Both the position numbers and the translations under genes were made by a program. Below the pieces are notes generated by a model that searched no databases, was not told where the DNA came from, and saw only the letters and a program-made list of their open reading frames with translations. Positions 1-11,800 of a stretch of DNA of 64,000 nucleotides are shown here, in pieces (position 1 is the first letter of the stretch; every line of letters starts with the position of its first letter). Source of the stretch: Barthelona sp. PCE (lineage: Eukaryota > Metamonada: BaSk clade); contig JAUFOR010000005.1 in the NCBI GenBank assembly GCA_040285745.1, positions 372,001 to 436,000 of the forward strand, written 5' to 3'.

Positions 1-16
1 CTTCTTTATCTCCATC

Positions 17-733
17 ATGTCCACCAAATATAAAAACACTGTTTTCCAAAAAATCAACTTCTTCATGCATCTCTCAGCCTTTTTATTGCTTTCACTCTTC
101 ATTGTAGTCCATACCTGTGAAAATCTTGGTGCCCAAAACACCACCACAAATATAAATGGCGATTCTGAATGTATTTCTGTGCGCTCTGGGCTTAATAAGA
201 ATTCAATGTATGTGTTTAACTTCCAAGAGCCCAACACAACCCACTCAGTTATCGTTGAAATGACCCAATTTGTTCTTCACAAAAGGAAAAACGTTTATGT
301 TTTTGATGGTGATGAATGTGGCACCGACAGCGACTATTTGAAATGGGACTCTTCCAACCGCCTTTGTGGTGATGTTGGATCTTTTAATATCCTGATAACT
401 AACAATTTTTCAACACTAAAGTACTATACCTCAAACTACGCAACTTCCTCCTTTACAATGTCATTTGAAACAGTTGAAAACACGGCAGTAACTCAGTGTA
501 CAACTGGAAAAGGTGTGTGCTATAATGATGAGCGTGTGTATGAACACAGTGAGTTTAATGCATTCATTGCTGAAATTACTGTTCATTCTTGGGGATTCAT
601 TCTTGCCGTAATCGGTGTTACTTTCTTCTTTATTGCACTACTTGGTGTCATGGTTTGGTGGTATGCCGGTAAAAAGAAGACAAACAGAACTATTGTTCCA
701 AGTGATAGCAGATACAATAACAACAAAGTTTAA
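17..733 (+). CDS. CUB-like single-pass membrane protein
   Basis: A 238-residue protein with a hydrophobic N-terminal segment (about residues 14-38, likely signal peptide or anchor) and a second hydrophobic stretch near residues 192-217, followed by a short basic tail (KKKTNRT). This predicts a type I surface protein with a short cytoplasmic end. Between the two lies a beta-rich domain with several cysteines and many N-x-S/T sites. The pattern VYVFDGDECG, a later RLCGD, then ILITNNF and SFTMSFETV resembles a CUB domain (DG turn, late hydrophobic strand pairs), which is seen by eye only. The gene converges on the PIK-related kinase gene with 16 bp between stop codons. The ligand is unknown. The membrane topology is fairly safe; the CUB assignment is tentative. 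Confidence 0.75.
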   Translation: MSTKYKNTVFQKINFFMHLSAFLLLSLFIVVHTCENLGAQNTTTNINGDSECISVRSGLNKNSMYVFNFQEPNTTHSVIVEMTQFVLHKRKNVYVFDGDECGTDSDYLKWDSSNRLCGDVGSFNILITNNFSTLKYYTSNYATSSFTMSFETVENTAVTQCTTGKGVCYNDERVYEHSEFNAFIAEITVHSWGFILAVIGVTFFFIALLGVMVWWYAGKKKTNRTIVPSDSRYNNNKV

Positions 734-749
734 TCATATTTATTTTTAA

Positions 750-3700
750 TCATATAAAGGGCATCCAGCCTTCAAACATGTGGGATAAGTTCTCAGTTGA
801 AGATGCTTCTTGTATAAGTATCTCCACTCGATGCCCGACAACATCCATATCAGGAAGTGAAAGGTAATCGAAGAATAGCTTCTTTCTCAGATTTGATAGA
901 GCAATACGTGCTGCATGTACACCGCTTACAGATCGCCACATTGATGTTTTGATGTCAAGCACTTCGTTAAAGAGGAATAAGAACAATTGACGATGGTTCA
1001 AAAGCTTTGTAAAGAGATTACACATCAAATTACTGAACTCTGAGTGTTCATCAGCAGTGCAGTTCAGCGCATGGAAGATATTTTGCGTCAGCCTGAAGGG
1101 TACCTTTTCTGGAACTGGCAACAACATGCCTTGATCGAAAACAAGTTCCAGGTCAATGTGAACAACCTGACCTGACTTTGAAACTAGCACATTGTCAAGA
1201 TGGCGGTCTCCAAGGCCAAACATATGACCCACAATACAGTAGGCCGAGTAGCTGCGCATGAAAAGCTTGCGCATATTCATGAGTTCCTCCACTGATCCGC
1301 TTTCCTCGAGGAAGTAGTATCCCAGCGTTGGAGTGTGGTTGTCGAGAATAACGTTAAAGCGTTCGAGGTGCTGCTGTCCTAAATCCTCTATCGCAAACGA
1401 CTGTGACGAAGCGTTGCTCCTTCTGCTCTTCTTCATGCTCTTCACTTCAGTCACATACTTGTTCCTGATACTCTTGAAGCGAGTGCGGAGTTCATCCAAT
1501 CCTGGTTCATCAGGGAAATATCTGCTGTGCAACCCCAGCATGTTCGAGTGTGTGCGGGCGCATCGCTGCACAATACTTGTAGATTTATGCTCCTTCATGA
1601 GTCGTTTCTCCTTCTTTTCACGCGAATGCCTTGATTCCTTTGGTTCACTGCCTCCGATCAAATCACGTAAGGAGCGCAGTCCATCCACAAATTGAATCAC
1701 ACCGACTGCGAGCTGCAAACCAACACACTTGATAGCATACGGTTTGAGGTAGTTGGGGATGATCGCGTTGACATTATCCATAAAACGGGAAACAATACTT
1801 GATATTTGCAAGTCTGCACGTTTCACGATCTGAGAGACAACCGTCGACCTGCTGTTGTTGACCGTAACAGGCGTGCTTAGATCCATTGATATGAGAATCG
1901 GGCTTGTGATTCCACTTAACGCTGTCACACTCGTTGAGAATCGACGGATGGAGACATCCACCGTAATCGACCGTGAATCAGGAACATACTGCTGCAGAAA
2001 CGGGTGCTTGTTGCGCGTGCGTGCGAGAGAGTCGAGCACAGAGTTAACAAAACTCTTAGCAAAACCTTTTCCGCCGACCGATACAGGTAATGTAACCACG
2101 GGAAAGTCATACATTTGGACTGCCTCGTTGAAGCTGTGTATGAGCTCTCCGCACCTCTTCTTGATGGCTTCGCCTCTATGTTTGCGTTGATTTTTAAATT
2201 CATAGACAATGTTAACCAATGCCTCATAGAATCTGTTTAGCGCTTTCACAGACTTATAAGCGCTTTCTGTTGCCGTGGATGAGCGCATAAGCTGCTTGAT
2301 CGCCTTTAAAACCGTCTGGTAATCTGTCACAGCGCTATTTTTGTTCTGCTGCTGCTCGAACCCGCTCACAAGTAGCTTAAGGTTGATATTAAACAATGCC
2401 ATGTGTGGGAACGTCGCGCACACTCTCGACACTAGCATGAAAACAACACTGTTGAAGAATGGAGCAACCATATAAGATGAAAGGATATCGGTGAAAGAAA
2501 GGGCGAGATCATTGATGGTAACAGGCATCAAATTCACAAATAATTTCTCCACGATTGGCAGCAGGAACCCGGCATTAAGAATTACATAGTTCTGAAAGTT
2601 ATTAGATTCTTCTATAAAGATAGAATTGCGAAGATGCGTACGTAAAATGGTTGTATTAGTGCAGTCGTTCAACATGATCGGCTGACTTGCATATGCGCTT
2701 CGCAGAAAAAAGACATCAAAAAGACGGCACACGAGCAAACACACCTGTCTTTCATAAATAACGACGGGTTGAAAATCTGCAGTAAAATTACCGAAATCAA
2801 TAGGTGAGTTGACCCTGTTGTAGCACTCAAACCACAGAGAGGCTGCGTTGATCACACACGTCTCGATATCGCGCTTATCTGATGCAAAGATTGTTGCCAA
2901 GAAGAAATTCTCAACAGCACGATAAAGATGGGTGAGCATACTAAACAATTCAGTTTTCAACTGGTTGATCTCCATATCGATGCGGCGTACGTCCATAATG
3001 GCCTCACCAGAGGTCCTTTGAAGGCTAGATAGACTCTGGATCGTCTCCACCTTCGAGTCAGAATAACTGGTGACATACTGATGGTATTGGTTCTGATGAT
3101 ATTTTGCAACCTGTAAACAGCACGTGTAAGACGCTCCCTCCTTCTCTGGTGGGCTGTTACAGCGTTTGATCTCTGCAACAAAGTGGTCGTGTCGAGTTAG
3201 AGCGAGGTGACGTGTATCGTACTTCAGAATGGAGGTACCAATGAGTAACGGGTCCATCACTTCGCGCTCCTCTATATCGAAGAAGCGTAATGACGAATCC
3301 TTGCAGGCATACACTTCTATCACAAACTTAGCTGCATCAGTTGAACTAATTGACACCATTGCGTTAACGAACGACGTCAGGAACTGTTTACGAGCCGCAA
3401 TAGACGGCAGGTTAACTTGGAAAGTGTCGAATCGCTTCAAAAGCTTCAGCAAATTAACAAGCCTCTTACTTGAAGACGTCTTCCTCTCTGTGCCTTTCAT
3501 ATATCGTTCGTTCAGCTTGTCGAGGACTGTGCTTCCTGCGAAGAAGAATTCCTCAAATTGGCTACATGCCAGGTGCCGTGAATGATCAGGAATTGTTGAT
3601 AGAAGCGTGTTGTGCTTCAAATCATCGATGTTGGCAACATCCTCGGCGACGAAACGCAAAAGACGCTGAGACTTAACAACTTCACTGTTTATGCCCTGTG

Positions 3701-6700
3701 ATACCACACGATAATGCGGTTCCCAGTCACAAATAGCAATAGCCTCCTTTGTAATTGCGTCCAAATCCCTGGAGTAACTTCTCAACTCCTGCTCCACAAT
3801 GACACGATTACTCACCATCTTGCCTTTCTTCTCCGGTTTGAACACCTGTATAGAGTCGCTTGGTATGAATAGCTCGACGAATCCAAAGACATCGGGTGGA
3901 AAAAACCCGTCAGAGTACTGATCAACAACGACACGCAAGTCACTCAACAGTCGACTGTGCACGCTATGCATCCTTTCAAAATCTGGGGTTAGATAGTATT
4001 GCCGAAGACTGTGGAGTGCGATCTGGAGACATTTTGAGAAAACTCCTATGAACTGGTTAAAAATGGAGGGCATGTTTGTTTTTGCAATTCGGAAATCCAA
4101 AGCACTACACATGAACTCTACTGCAACGTTATGGAAGCCCTTTGCATATCCAAATACACACACGGTTACCTGAAGCGCACGATACAGTGCAGACTTCATT
4201 TTTAATGATGCGGCGTATTTTGCAATAAAGCGTGACAGTTCAACTACACCCTTAACATCTTCAGGAGACGCCATAGCGATTTCATCCTCTCCAAAATGCG
4301 CCTCTAGCTGCTTAAAGATGCTATCACTCTGAACGGAGTTAACAGCACTGACAAACTCAGGCGGAAGTGTATCCTGACACGGTCGCAAGATGATGTGGAC
4401 GATTGAAAACGCAAACAGACCCTTAAGAGCGAGCAATGGGCGGTCGTTACGGAACTGAGCATATGCCGTGTATAAAATGGCACTGTCCAAGTTAGGCATC
4501 AATGCAAGTTGGATTAGACTTGCGTACATGAGCTGATAGCTAACTAACTCCATTATATTACAGTTCGTACTAACTTTGATGGTTGTTGGAACGTCAAATG
4601 CAATAGATGGAAGCGAAACATCAAAAGTAATATGTTCTTCATAGGCTGATTGCAAATCTGCCGTTGGACGATATAATTGAAACGAGCTATCCCTGAAGGC
4701 ATCCAAGACTGCAGCTGACGAATCACTGTGTTGCTGCAACATCGGAACAGTGATACTGAGTACGATATCCCGTATGAAGACGAGTCCTTGGCTTGCACTA
4801 TATGTATCTGCTATTACTGTGTTACTCACAAAAAACCTGACAATCGACTCAATGGCTTCAATACCGGCAGACCTCGTGACGAGAGACAGTTCGTTCCCCG
4901 AAAAAAGAGAGCGGTAGAGAATGGAAACCAATGGACAAACTACAAATGGGTTCCAAACACATAGAGAAATGAATCGCTCAAACAGCTTAAATGCAGCGAT
5001 ACAGAGACCAATACGCTCAGCAGGTGAGCTGGAAACGGCAGCAATAAAGTTGACGGGATAGCAAAAGAAGGACGGAAGATTCTTCAACAAAGTTAGCATA
5101 GAATTTAGCTTTTGCTGTTCACTTCCATCTTCAACCTTAGAGGACCACTCAATGTAGCAGCTCTCAAACTGGTGGTAAAATATGATGTAAAACAGCTTCT
5201 GAACCACTGAACACAGCTCGACGTTAATCACACCAACAATACGACGTGCACACAACACGATAATCTCCTCACAAGCCAAAAATACAGCATTGTGGTGTGC
5301 TGTTATCTGTGCTGTGATTGATGCATCGGTAGCTGTGCGCCCAGGAGCATCACCAAGCTTACTTCTGATCAAATTCATTTTGGAGTTGATTGTGCTATCA
5401 CCGTGATGAAAAAGTTTTAATAATGAGCTGAGAACGGTGCATGTCTCTCCCTCTGCTGAGCACAGGGGATACAACCCGTGTTCCTTAAGGAAATGTAGGA
5501 GCTGCCTTGTATGATCGTGACCTGGTTGTGTTGGTTTGAGCGCGATGTTACCAATAATATGAAGTACTTGGAATGCAGCATACATAGAAACATCATCAAG
5601 TCGATCGAGAATTGCACTGGTCTCGTCGATAGAACCGTTGAAAAGGAGAAATCTAAAGAGATAAACCCTCATTCTTTTTGACTCGGACAAGCCGCAAATG
5701 TCATCCAAGAAATCAAGCTCACTTATCAACTCTATGGAGAAATTCTGAATTAGTCTGGTGTACCGTGTTAAATATTGACTGCGTTTATCACTAAATAACA
5801 AACTATTACCAAAATCAATATATTTGTAAAGCACCGACAAGATTAATCTAAATACAGTGCCGAATGCATAACTTCCGATCTCCTTCTCATGATAGACGAC
5901 ATTTATCTTAAACGCAGAAGCTGACCAATTCTCAATCGAATCTATAAATAAGAGAATGTTATTAACACGCTGCTTAAATATGTTCTTTGTTGACTGTACG
6001 TTGGTTTTAATCCCCATTGTCACAAGGTCGTGGAGAAAAAGTGTGTGAGTTCTGAAGTCATATACTCCAACGTTTATACTCAAAAAAAAACGCAAAAATG
6101 ACATTATACCTGTGATCTTACGGCATGAGATTTTGGTTATAACTGGTGCCATTAATAAATTATGAGAAAAATGGGTTCGGAAATCTACCTTAGACAGCGA
6201 TGAAAAAATTGGGCCACTCGGAACACCCTCCTTATAAAAAGGCGCTGCGATGTCTGCGATGCTACGTAGCACCGACGGAGGAAAGATGGTGCGATGTTGA
6301 AGGAAGAATAAAAAAATTGAATTTTCACAATCTTTTGGAATCTTCATAACGTCACTGTTAAGTTCAGGGAGACGCTTATACGTTTGCATGACCCTCGTTA
6401 AAACGTCTCCAGCTGCGCTGAGCAAGCATTCATGCAGAATTTTAATCATCTCTGTGACGCGAGCAACTGTTTCTGATACACACCGTTTGAACATGAATGC
6501 ATGAATAAGAACAGCAAAGATCTCAATTCCTGCGTTGTCAAAGTCTGTTTCATCGTAAAAGCGGAATACAGACGCTTCACATAATGTGAGGGGTAGATCT
6601 AATTTTTTAAAGACACCAATCACAATATCGACGGTACATAAGCTTATGAAAGGCGACACGCTGCTGATGCTGTCGAGGAACGTGTCAAAAGCCTGTGCAG

Positions 6701-8450
6701 TTGGCTCCAACAATAACAAAACTGCTTTCTTCAATAATGTGGAGACGAGCAGTTCTTTTTTCTCCTCTTCTTTCACGTCTTGCATGCTGAAATCCAGACG
6801 CAGGCTATACAGGATGTCGGCCCTGCAAAGCACAGACTTGAATTTATCAACTGCGAGAAAGAAATGGGCGTCTCTTATTGCGTGATGTACAACGCACTTG
6901 ACCAGATGGATGACTGTCTTTAAATACAAAGCAGACGACTGGATAAGATCCAATGCCCCTACAAAGAACTCTATGAGGTCAGGAGAAACAGGGAGGTTAA
7001 TAACAAAACTAACGCATGATTCCAATAACTGAATATCGAATATCATTAATGGATTAGATAACATTGCTGCTGCAGGCTGTAGAAACTGTCGGAACACGAG
7101 CACGTCGAGTTTAAAATGAGAAAGCGTACTTGATTTTTTGAAGAGCCTTGTCAGCGCCTGTTGAGTATAAGGTGTAACATTTGTGATCATCCTCCTGAAC
7201 AGATAGTCAGCCTCGATGATGTCCTGCCAGTCATTCTCTTGCGCTTGTGTTACCAGCATGAATAGAATAGCAAGACGGTCATCATTGACTAACTGATAAT
7301 CAAAAATTTGATTTCGCTGAGTTTTTGTCTGTGGTTCACCAGTTTTTGTGTGGTAATCTGAGAAGGACAGATGTCTGGCGAGCACAAAGTACGGAAATAG
7401 AAGGTCATTACTGTGACATAGAGGCACGTTTACCCAATTAGAAAGGTTCCAAACTTTGGCAGAACTTGGCAAAGGTGCATTGTTAATAGCATGTAATAAC
7501 TCCTTTGCGATGACACCGCTTGGTGAAAGCCCAGCACAGAACAAGAAGAAAGGAAAACGAGGCGCTGATCTAATGGATTGAGGAACACTAATCAATAAAA
7601 AGTTTGATACTGTTTGAGCAAAATCTTTAGAAATTGGAGTTAATGCCTCTAACACATATGCAGAGATAAAGGCCATGTCATTGCAGTTAGCTGTGGGTAG
7701 TAAAACGATGTTAATTAATTCTAAAAGCAAAGAAGTACTTAATTCACTGTTTGAATGAAAAAATTCATTATTGAAGAAATACTTATTAAAATCTATTTTG
7801 TTGTTATCAAAAAACTGTTTAAAATCTCTTCTTTTTAATAAAAAAGTGAAAAAACGTTGATAAATTGACTTATTATTCACTTTAAATAAACAAAAACAGC
7901 TTATATCAAAAGGAAAATCTCTGACAAGCCCCTTCAACACAGTTAAAAGACGACTGTGCTCAAGAATACCAAGACAAAAAGAGTAACGCATCATTAAAAC
8001 GCTAGCGACAATTGCATTATATCCGACCCCTAAAAGAATGGATGTGGATGATAAAAGAGTTTGGAAGATCTTGCTGAGGATGCGAATAAGCTCTGTGTTG
8101 TCAGAATCACAATTGATAAATCGAAACGCAAGATTAACAAAAAGTATCCGAAAACGATCAAATGAGAAACGTTTAGGGTTAGAAAACAGGGTAGCAGTGA
8201 ATATTGAGAGAAACTGCGACAGTATATGGTCAAAACGCTGATCTTCAGAATGAGAACTGAGAAAATCGTTAATAACTCCCCAAATACGTCGCCAATCGAT
8301 GGAAGAAACCCGGTTATCGATTTGTGTGAGCAGCTCTGGATCCTTAATGTGATCAAGGAGACGACGAAATGAGCTTTTCATCTTGCTAGCCCCTGATTGA
8401 CGTCCAAGACCGGTCAATACGGTGTTTAATGACTGTAGAGTGTATCCCAT
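750..8450 (-). CDS. PIK-related protein kinase (PIKK), SMG1/ATM/ATR-like
   Basis: A 2566-residue protein with the architecture of the PIKK family: a very long helical (HEAT/FAT-like) region and a C-terminal kinase domain. Visible signatures are an N-lobe lysine in IVKRADL (about residue 2208), QFVDG, the catalytic loop GLGDRHLDNVL (about 2411), the metal-binding HIDLELVF (about 2430), VPEKVPFRLTQNI (about 2455), and a terminal FATC-like end in MFEGWMPFI. RHLDNVL plus VPEKVPFR.TQNI is closest to what I know of SMG1 (phosphorylates UPF1 in nonsense-mediated decay), but ATM/ATR (DNA damage) cannot be excluded, because the FAT region is too diverged to classify by eye. TRRAP-type pseudokinases are unlikely since the catalytic D, N and D are intact. 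A TCATA initiator-like site lies about 11 nt upstream of the ATG, and a two-codon uORF overlaps it. No intron is apparent in 7.7 kb. Confidence 0.9.
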   Translation of the reverse strand: MGYTLQSLNTVLTGLGRQSGASKMKSSFRRLLDHIKDPELLTQIDNRVSSIDWRRIWGVINDFLSSHSEDQRFDHILSQFLSIFTATLFSNPKRFSFDRFRILFVNLAFRFINCDSDNTELIRILSKIFQTLLSSTSILLGVGYNAIVASVLMMRYSFCLGILEHSRLLTVLKGLVRDFPFDISCFCLFKVNNKSIYQRFFTFLLKRRDFKQFFDNNKIDFNKYFFNNEFFHSNSELSTSLLLELINIVLLPTANCNDMAFISAYVLEALTPISKDFAQTVSNFLLISVPQSIRSAPRFPFFLFCAGLSPSGVIAKELLHAINNAPLPSSAKVWNLSNWVNVPLCHSNDLLFPYFVLARHLSFSDYHTKTGEPQTKTQRNQIFDYQLVNDDRLAILFMLVTQAQENDWQDIIEADYLFRRMITNVTPYTQQALTRLFKKSSTLSHFKLDVLVFRQFLQPAAAMLSNPLMIFDIQLLESCVSFVINLPVSPDLIEFFVGALDLIQSSALYLKTVIHLVKCVVHHAIRDAHFFLAVDKFKSVLCRADILYSLRLDFSMQDVKEEEKKELLVSTLLKKAVLLLLEPTAQAFDTFLDSISSVSPFISLCTVDIVIGVFKKLDLPLTLCEASVFRFYDETDFDNAGIEIFAVLIHAFMFKRCVSETVARVTEMIKILHECLLSAAGDVLTRVMQTYKRLPELNSDVMKIPKDCENSIFLFFLQHRTIFPPSVLRSIADIAAPFYKEGVPSGPIFSSLSKVDFRTHFSHNLLMAPVITKISCRKITGIMSFLRFFLSINVGVYDFRTHTLFLHDLVTMGIKTNVQSTKNIFKQRVNNILLFIDSIENWSASAFKINVVYHEKEIGSYAFGTVFRLILSVLYKYIDFGNSLLFSDKRSQYLTRYTRLIQNFSIELISELDFLDDICGLSESKRMRVYLFRFLLFNGSIDETSAILDRLDDVSMYAAFQVLHIIGNIALKPTQPGHDHTRQLLHFLKEHGLYPLCSAEGETCTVLSSLLKLFHHGDSTINSKMNLIRSKLGDAPGRTATDASITAQITAHHNAVFLACEEIIVLCARRIVGVINVELCSVVQKLFYIIFYHQFESCYIEWSSKVEDGSEQQKLNSMLTLLKNLPSFFCYPVNFIAAVSSSPAERIGLCIAAFKLFERFISLCVWNPFVVCPLVSILYRSLFSGNELSLVTRSAGIEAIESIVRFFVSNTVIADTYSASQGLVFIRDIVLSITVPMLQQHSDSSAAVLDAFRDSSFQLYRPTADLQSAYEEHITFDVSLPSIAFDVPTTIKVSTNCNIMELVSYQLMYASLIQLALMPNLDSAILYTAYAQFRNDRPLLALKGLFAFSIVHIILRPCQDTLPPEFVSAVNSVQSDSIFKQLEAHFGEDEIAMASPEDVKGVVELSRFIAKYAASLKMKSALYRALQVTVCVFGYAKGFHNVAVEFMCSALDFRIAKTNMPSIFNQFIGVFSKCLQIALHSLRQYYLTPDFERMHSVHSRLLSDLRVVVDQYSDGFFPPDVFGFVELFIPSDSIQVFKPEKKGKMVSNRVIVEQELRSYSRDLDAITKEAIAICDWEPHYRVVSQGINSEVVKSQRLLRFVAEDVANIDDLKHNTLLSTIPDHSRHLACSQFEEFFFAGSTVLDKLNERYMKGTERKTSSSKRLVNLLKLLKRFDTFQVNLPSIAARKQFLTSFVNAMVSISSTDAAKFVIEVYACKDSSLRFFDIEEREVMDPLLIGTSILKYDTRHLALTRHDHFVAEIKRCNSPPEKEGASYTCCLQVAKYHQNQYHQYVTSYSDSKVETIQSLSSLQRTSGEAIMDVRRIDMEINQLKTELFSMLTHLYRAVENFFLATIFASDKRDIETCVINAASLWFECYNRVNSPIDFGNFTADFQPVVIYERQVCLLVCRLFDVFFLRSAYASQPIMLNDCTNTTILRTHLRNSIFIEESNNFQNYVILNAGFLLPIVEKLFVNLMPVTINDLALSFTDILSSYMVAPFFNSVVFMLVSRVCATFPHMALFNINLKLLVSGFEQQQNKNSAVTDYQTVLKAIKQLMRSSTATESAYKSVKALNRFYEALVNIVYEFKNQRKHRGEAIKKRCGELIHSFNEAVQMYDFPVVTLPVSVGGKGFAKSFVNSVLDSLARTRNKHPFLQQYVPDSRSITVDVSIRRFSTSVTALSGITSPILISMDLSTPVTVNNSRSTVVSQIVKRADLQISSIVSRFMDNVNAIIPNYLKPYAIKCVGLQLAVGVIQFVDGLRSLRDLIGGSEPKESRHSREKKEKRLMKEHKSTSIVQRCARTHSNMLGLHSRYFPDEPGLDELRTRFKSIRNKYVTEVKSMKKSRRSNASSQSFAIEDLGQQHLERFNVILDNHTPTLGYYFLEESGSVEELMNMRKLFMRSYSAYCIVGHMFGLGDRHLDNVLVSKSGQVVHIDLELVFDQGMLLPVPEKVPFRLTQNIFHALNCTADEHSEFSNLMCNLFTKLLNHRQLFLFLFNEVLDIKTSMWRSVSGVHAARIALSNLRKKLFFDYLSLPDMDVVGHRVEILIQEASSTENLSHMFEGWMPFI

Positions 8451-8458
8451 TATACCAT
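8450..8458 (-). promoter_or_regulatory. minimal uORF overlapping the PIKK start codon
   Basis: On the minus strand the leader reads TCATAATGGTATAATGGG. The first ATG is followed by one codon and a TAA that shares bases with the main ATG (TAATG junction). If transcription starts at the A of TCATA, the upstream ATG is only about 3 nt from the 5' end and would probably be skipped. If it starts further upstream, this is a termination-reinitiation arrangement. Sequence is seen; function is inferred. Confidence 0.35.
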
Positions 8459-8802
8459 TATGAAAAGGATTAAGTATGAGAAAACAGCTTTCGATTTACA
8501 GTGCTTCATTTTCTGTCGTTCAATGCAGCTTAAAGGCATCCAGTTGTGAACTTAAACCCCGTACAAAAGACACAGCTACTTAAATCTCATGAAACAGCTG
8601 AGCTATTATGAAATCTCCTTACAATTATTATAGAGGAAGTGTAAAATCACTGTGTTCCCAAATCGGGGTACCAAACTCTCCTGCACAGTTAATCAACCGA
8701 TGATGTTACAAAGAAAAATGGACCAAAATTTTGCTTGAATACACATTTTTTCCCTCTATCATTATCTAAACTTGATTTTTTGTGCATATCTGGCCTATTT
8801 AC
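8451..8802. other. intergenic region between divergent genes
   Basis: 352 bp separating the divergent PIKK gene and the following plus-strand gene. It must hold both promoters. A TCATA site (8459-8463, minus strand) serves the PIKK gene, and a TCATT (8758-8762) lies 40 nt before the next gene's ATG. No RNA gene or repeat was recognised. Confidence 0.5.
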
Positions 8803-11800
8803 ATGTTTTTTCCCAAAAACAGCACGCAAAAAGACAGTTTAACCACATTCTCGGTTACTGATCTTGTCTTACTTTTTAAGGACAATATGGATGTCTCAAA
8901 CATCATGAGTCCTTTCGTCTCTCGGCTTCTTGCTTCTCTCCGTCGCTTGGATGGTTTTCGAGCACTGATAGGTTTAGCGGAAGAGGAGAGTTGTCGACCA
9001 ACTTCCTCTTACGTGACACCTATTGTGACACCTTCGTCACCCCACTTCTCACGTTCGATGAGTTATGATGATGTATTCACGTATTCATCTAGCTTATCGT
9101 CTTCAAGAGAATTTTTTTTTGAATTCCTTTTTACATGGAAGCATAACATCCTTTCCAAGGATCAATTCCATGAGCATTGTTGTGTAGATGATACACATGC
9201 ACGGTTCGTCTTTCCAGCCAAGATTTTCTACTACGTTGACGATCACACCTTCCTGAGTAGGTTGTTTCTCGACGCGATGACTTACACGTTGATGTCTCAG
9301 TACGTTCCTGAGCTTAAATTGGTGAAATACGATCTTTTACACCAGTTTGATCTTCAGGCACTGACCTCATCGCTTGTCCGGCTCTTTTCTTACGTCTCCT
9401 GTGCGGACTTCAATACCCGCATGGCTGAATTTATTGAAAGTGGTGAAATCATGGATGACTCAACTTTTGAAAAAATTTTGCTCTTTCTAGCTCTTACTGG
9501 TATTGAGAATGAACGTTTTAATGACTATGTTTCGGTTATATCAACACGAGACAACGCCTTTCCAGTCAAAATCATGGCTTTTTTCGATGGTTGTCCGTGG
9601 GTTTCATTTTTGAATAGTGAAAATTATGAACACTACCGTATCTTAAATGCAACACCATTTTCGATTAACCGCTTTGACTACCCTGTATCCTTTGATAAAG
9701 ATAAGCTGTGGGTGGCTATCCAAACGAATTTTGGAGAAACAAAGCTCGAATACGTTACTTATGACACTTTTGCCAGACGAAACGAGTTTGAACCATCACC
9801 TGTCGATGGATACATCAACGCAGCACTGTTTAAGTTCTCCCAGAATGGAGATTTTGTTGTTTTAAAGCATTGTCGATATCAAGTTGTCGCCTCCATAAGG
9901 AGTCCCTTCTTAATCCATGAGCAACTCCCTTGTTTTGTTGACCAGCTCGCGCTGCGTGAGAACGACATGCCCACGTGTGTGCCTTACGTTGCATCTTATC
10001 CCGAGAAAATTGAACTCTCTCCAACTGTGGAGGTGTACATCAACATACCGGTGATTAAGTTCCCCAGATTCATCATGCCAGACGTCAGCCGCTACGCAAC
10101 GTGGACTGCCCTGTCTTCTGCGGTCAAGACTGAGCTACAAAGTAAGTCATGTTTGGTGTTGCCCGATCTCGACTTCTTTTGCACTCGATCTCGCGAAAAT
10201 GACAACATACCTGTCTTTATGGAGGGGGAGATCTCCCCACTGCTGAACAGCGTGCTAAACGCAACGCCTGGCACTTTCTGCAGTTCCGTTTTGCTCCACA
10301 TCGACGACGTTTCACTTTTGAAGGTTGTTATCAATTCTGGTATCATCCCGGTTGCACGGTTCGTTACCACTGGGTTCCTGGACTTTGTTGAATGCGATCA
10401 AACATCAGCAGCCTCGTTCATCAACTGGCTTCATTCACTTTCTGATATCGTTGGTCCCCAGAACATCGTTGCTGATTTTACCAGCACGTTTGGTGACCAT
10501 GTGTTCCATTCACTTGCAATTGAGCTTGCAATGTGTGCTCCTGGAATTGTTCCCTTAATATCAGAAGACAATGCGGTACAAACAAGGGCCATAGCCAACG
10601 ATATCATCAAGTGCACTCCAGGGTCGGGGTGGGCTGTCGAGTTCAAGCATCTGTGCGGTCAGGCGACAAAGGTTATTGGCTTCCTCAGACAGAGTTATGG
10701 TAACTTCAAGCTTTTTGTTTTCAACGCTTCACCACATGCTAGCATTATCTACCCGGTATTCCAGGACGCTATCAAGAACGTCATGATCTCTGATAACTAT
10801 GAGCCGTACCCTTTCGAGTTTTACGTCTCTTTCAACGGTCAATGGTATGAACTGTGTGAGTTCTTCAGCACTTTTGTTTTCATGGAGCTTACCCAATTCG
10901 AGTCGACATGCTACACCCTCAAGGTCATTCACAAGAATGATGTTTCACCCAAGCAGCTGAAGGCAATCTACGAGGATGCCTTTGATCGATTAGTTGAGTT
11001 TCTCGACCATGGTCACCCCATAGACACCAATATGTTGTGTGCCAAATTCCTCACATGCGTTCACAGGAAGAACGGGATCGAGTATCTCAATCAAGGCCAA
11101 GTTGTTGCTTTTTTCCGCAGCATTGAGACACATCTCTCTAAAGCTGATGACTTTGTCAACATCCTCCACCGGATGCTTGCCTCTATCACGCTCCAGCCTG
11201 CTGTTTTGAACACGCTTATGCATTTGGGTGAAAAGACACAGGGTACACTACTCTCTGCAGTTCTTGAAGTTGAGAAGCATAGTAAGGGGCCTATAATCGT
11301 GGTTTTGCCTTCACTTCATGGTCATGATCTGGTTCTAAAGTTATGCAAGGCAATTTCTGAGTACGGAATTTCAATTATTGTCTTTGCACCCCATCACAAT
11401 TCAGCCCCTGTACAACATGTGCAGAACGTCACGACGTTTATTGGTGATGATCGTGTGACATTTGGGCTTCACCGTGGTTCATTTCAGGGTTTTCCTTTGT
11501 TTTGCATTCATTCTTTTGATTATTCTAGCTCTTTTTCTCTTCAAAACAGCGTGTTCTATTGCAAGGCTGTTCTCGAGGCGCTGTTGAAGCTGAATATCGA
11601 TCCTTTGGTCATCTTTTCTGTCAACGCATTCACTGCAATTACGGGCACAATTCTCAAGCAGCATTTTTCTTGCTGTATGAACACCAGCGTCATTTATCTG
11701 TTCTCTGACCACCTCTTTGGTATGTGTAGTGCGTCTGAAACGCTTTTGAACAGCTTCGGGCTCGATTTAAACCATTTGTTATGTGGTTGCAACAATGTTA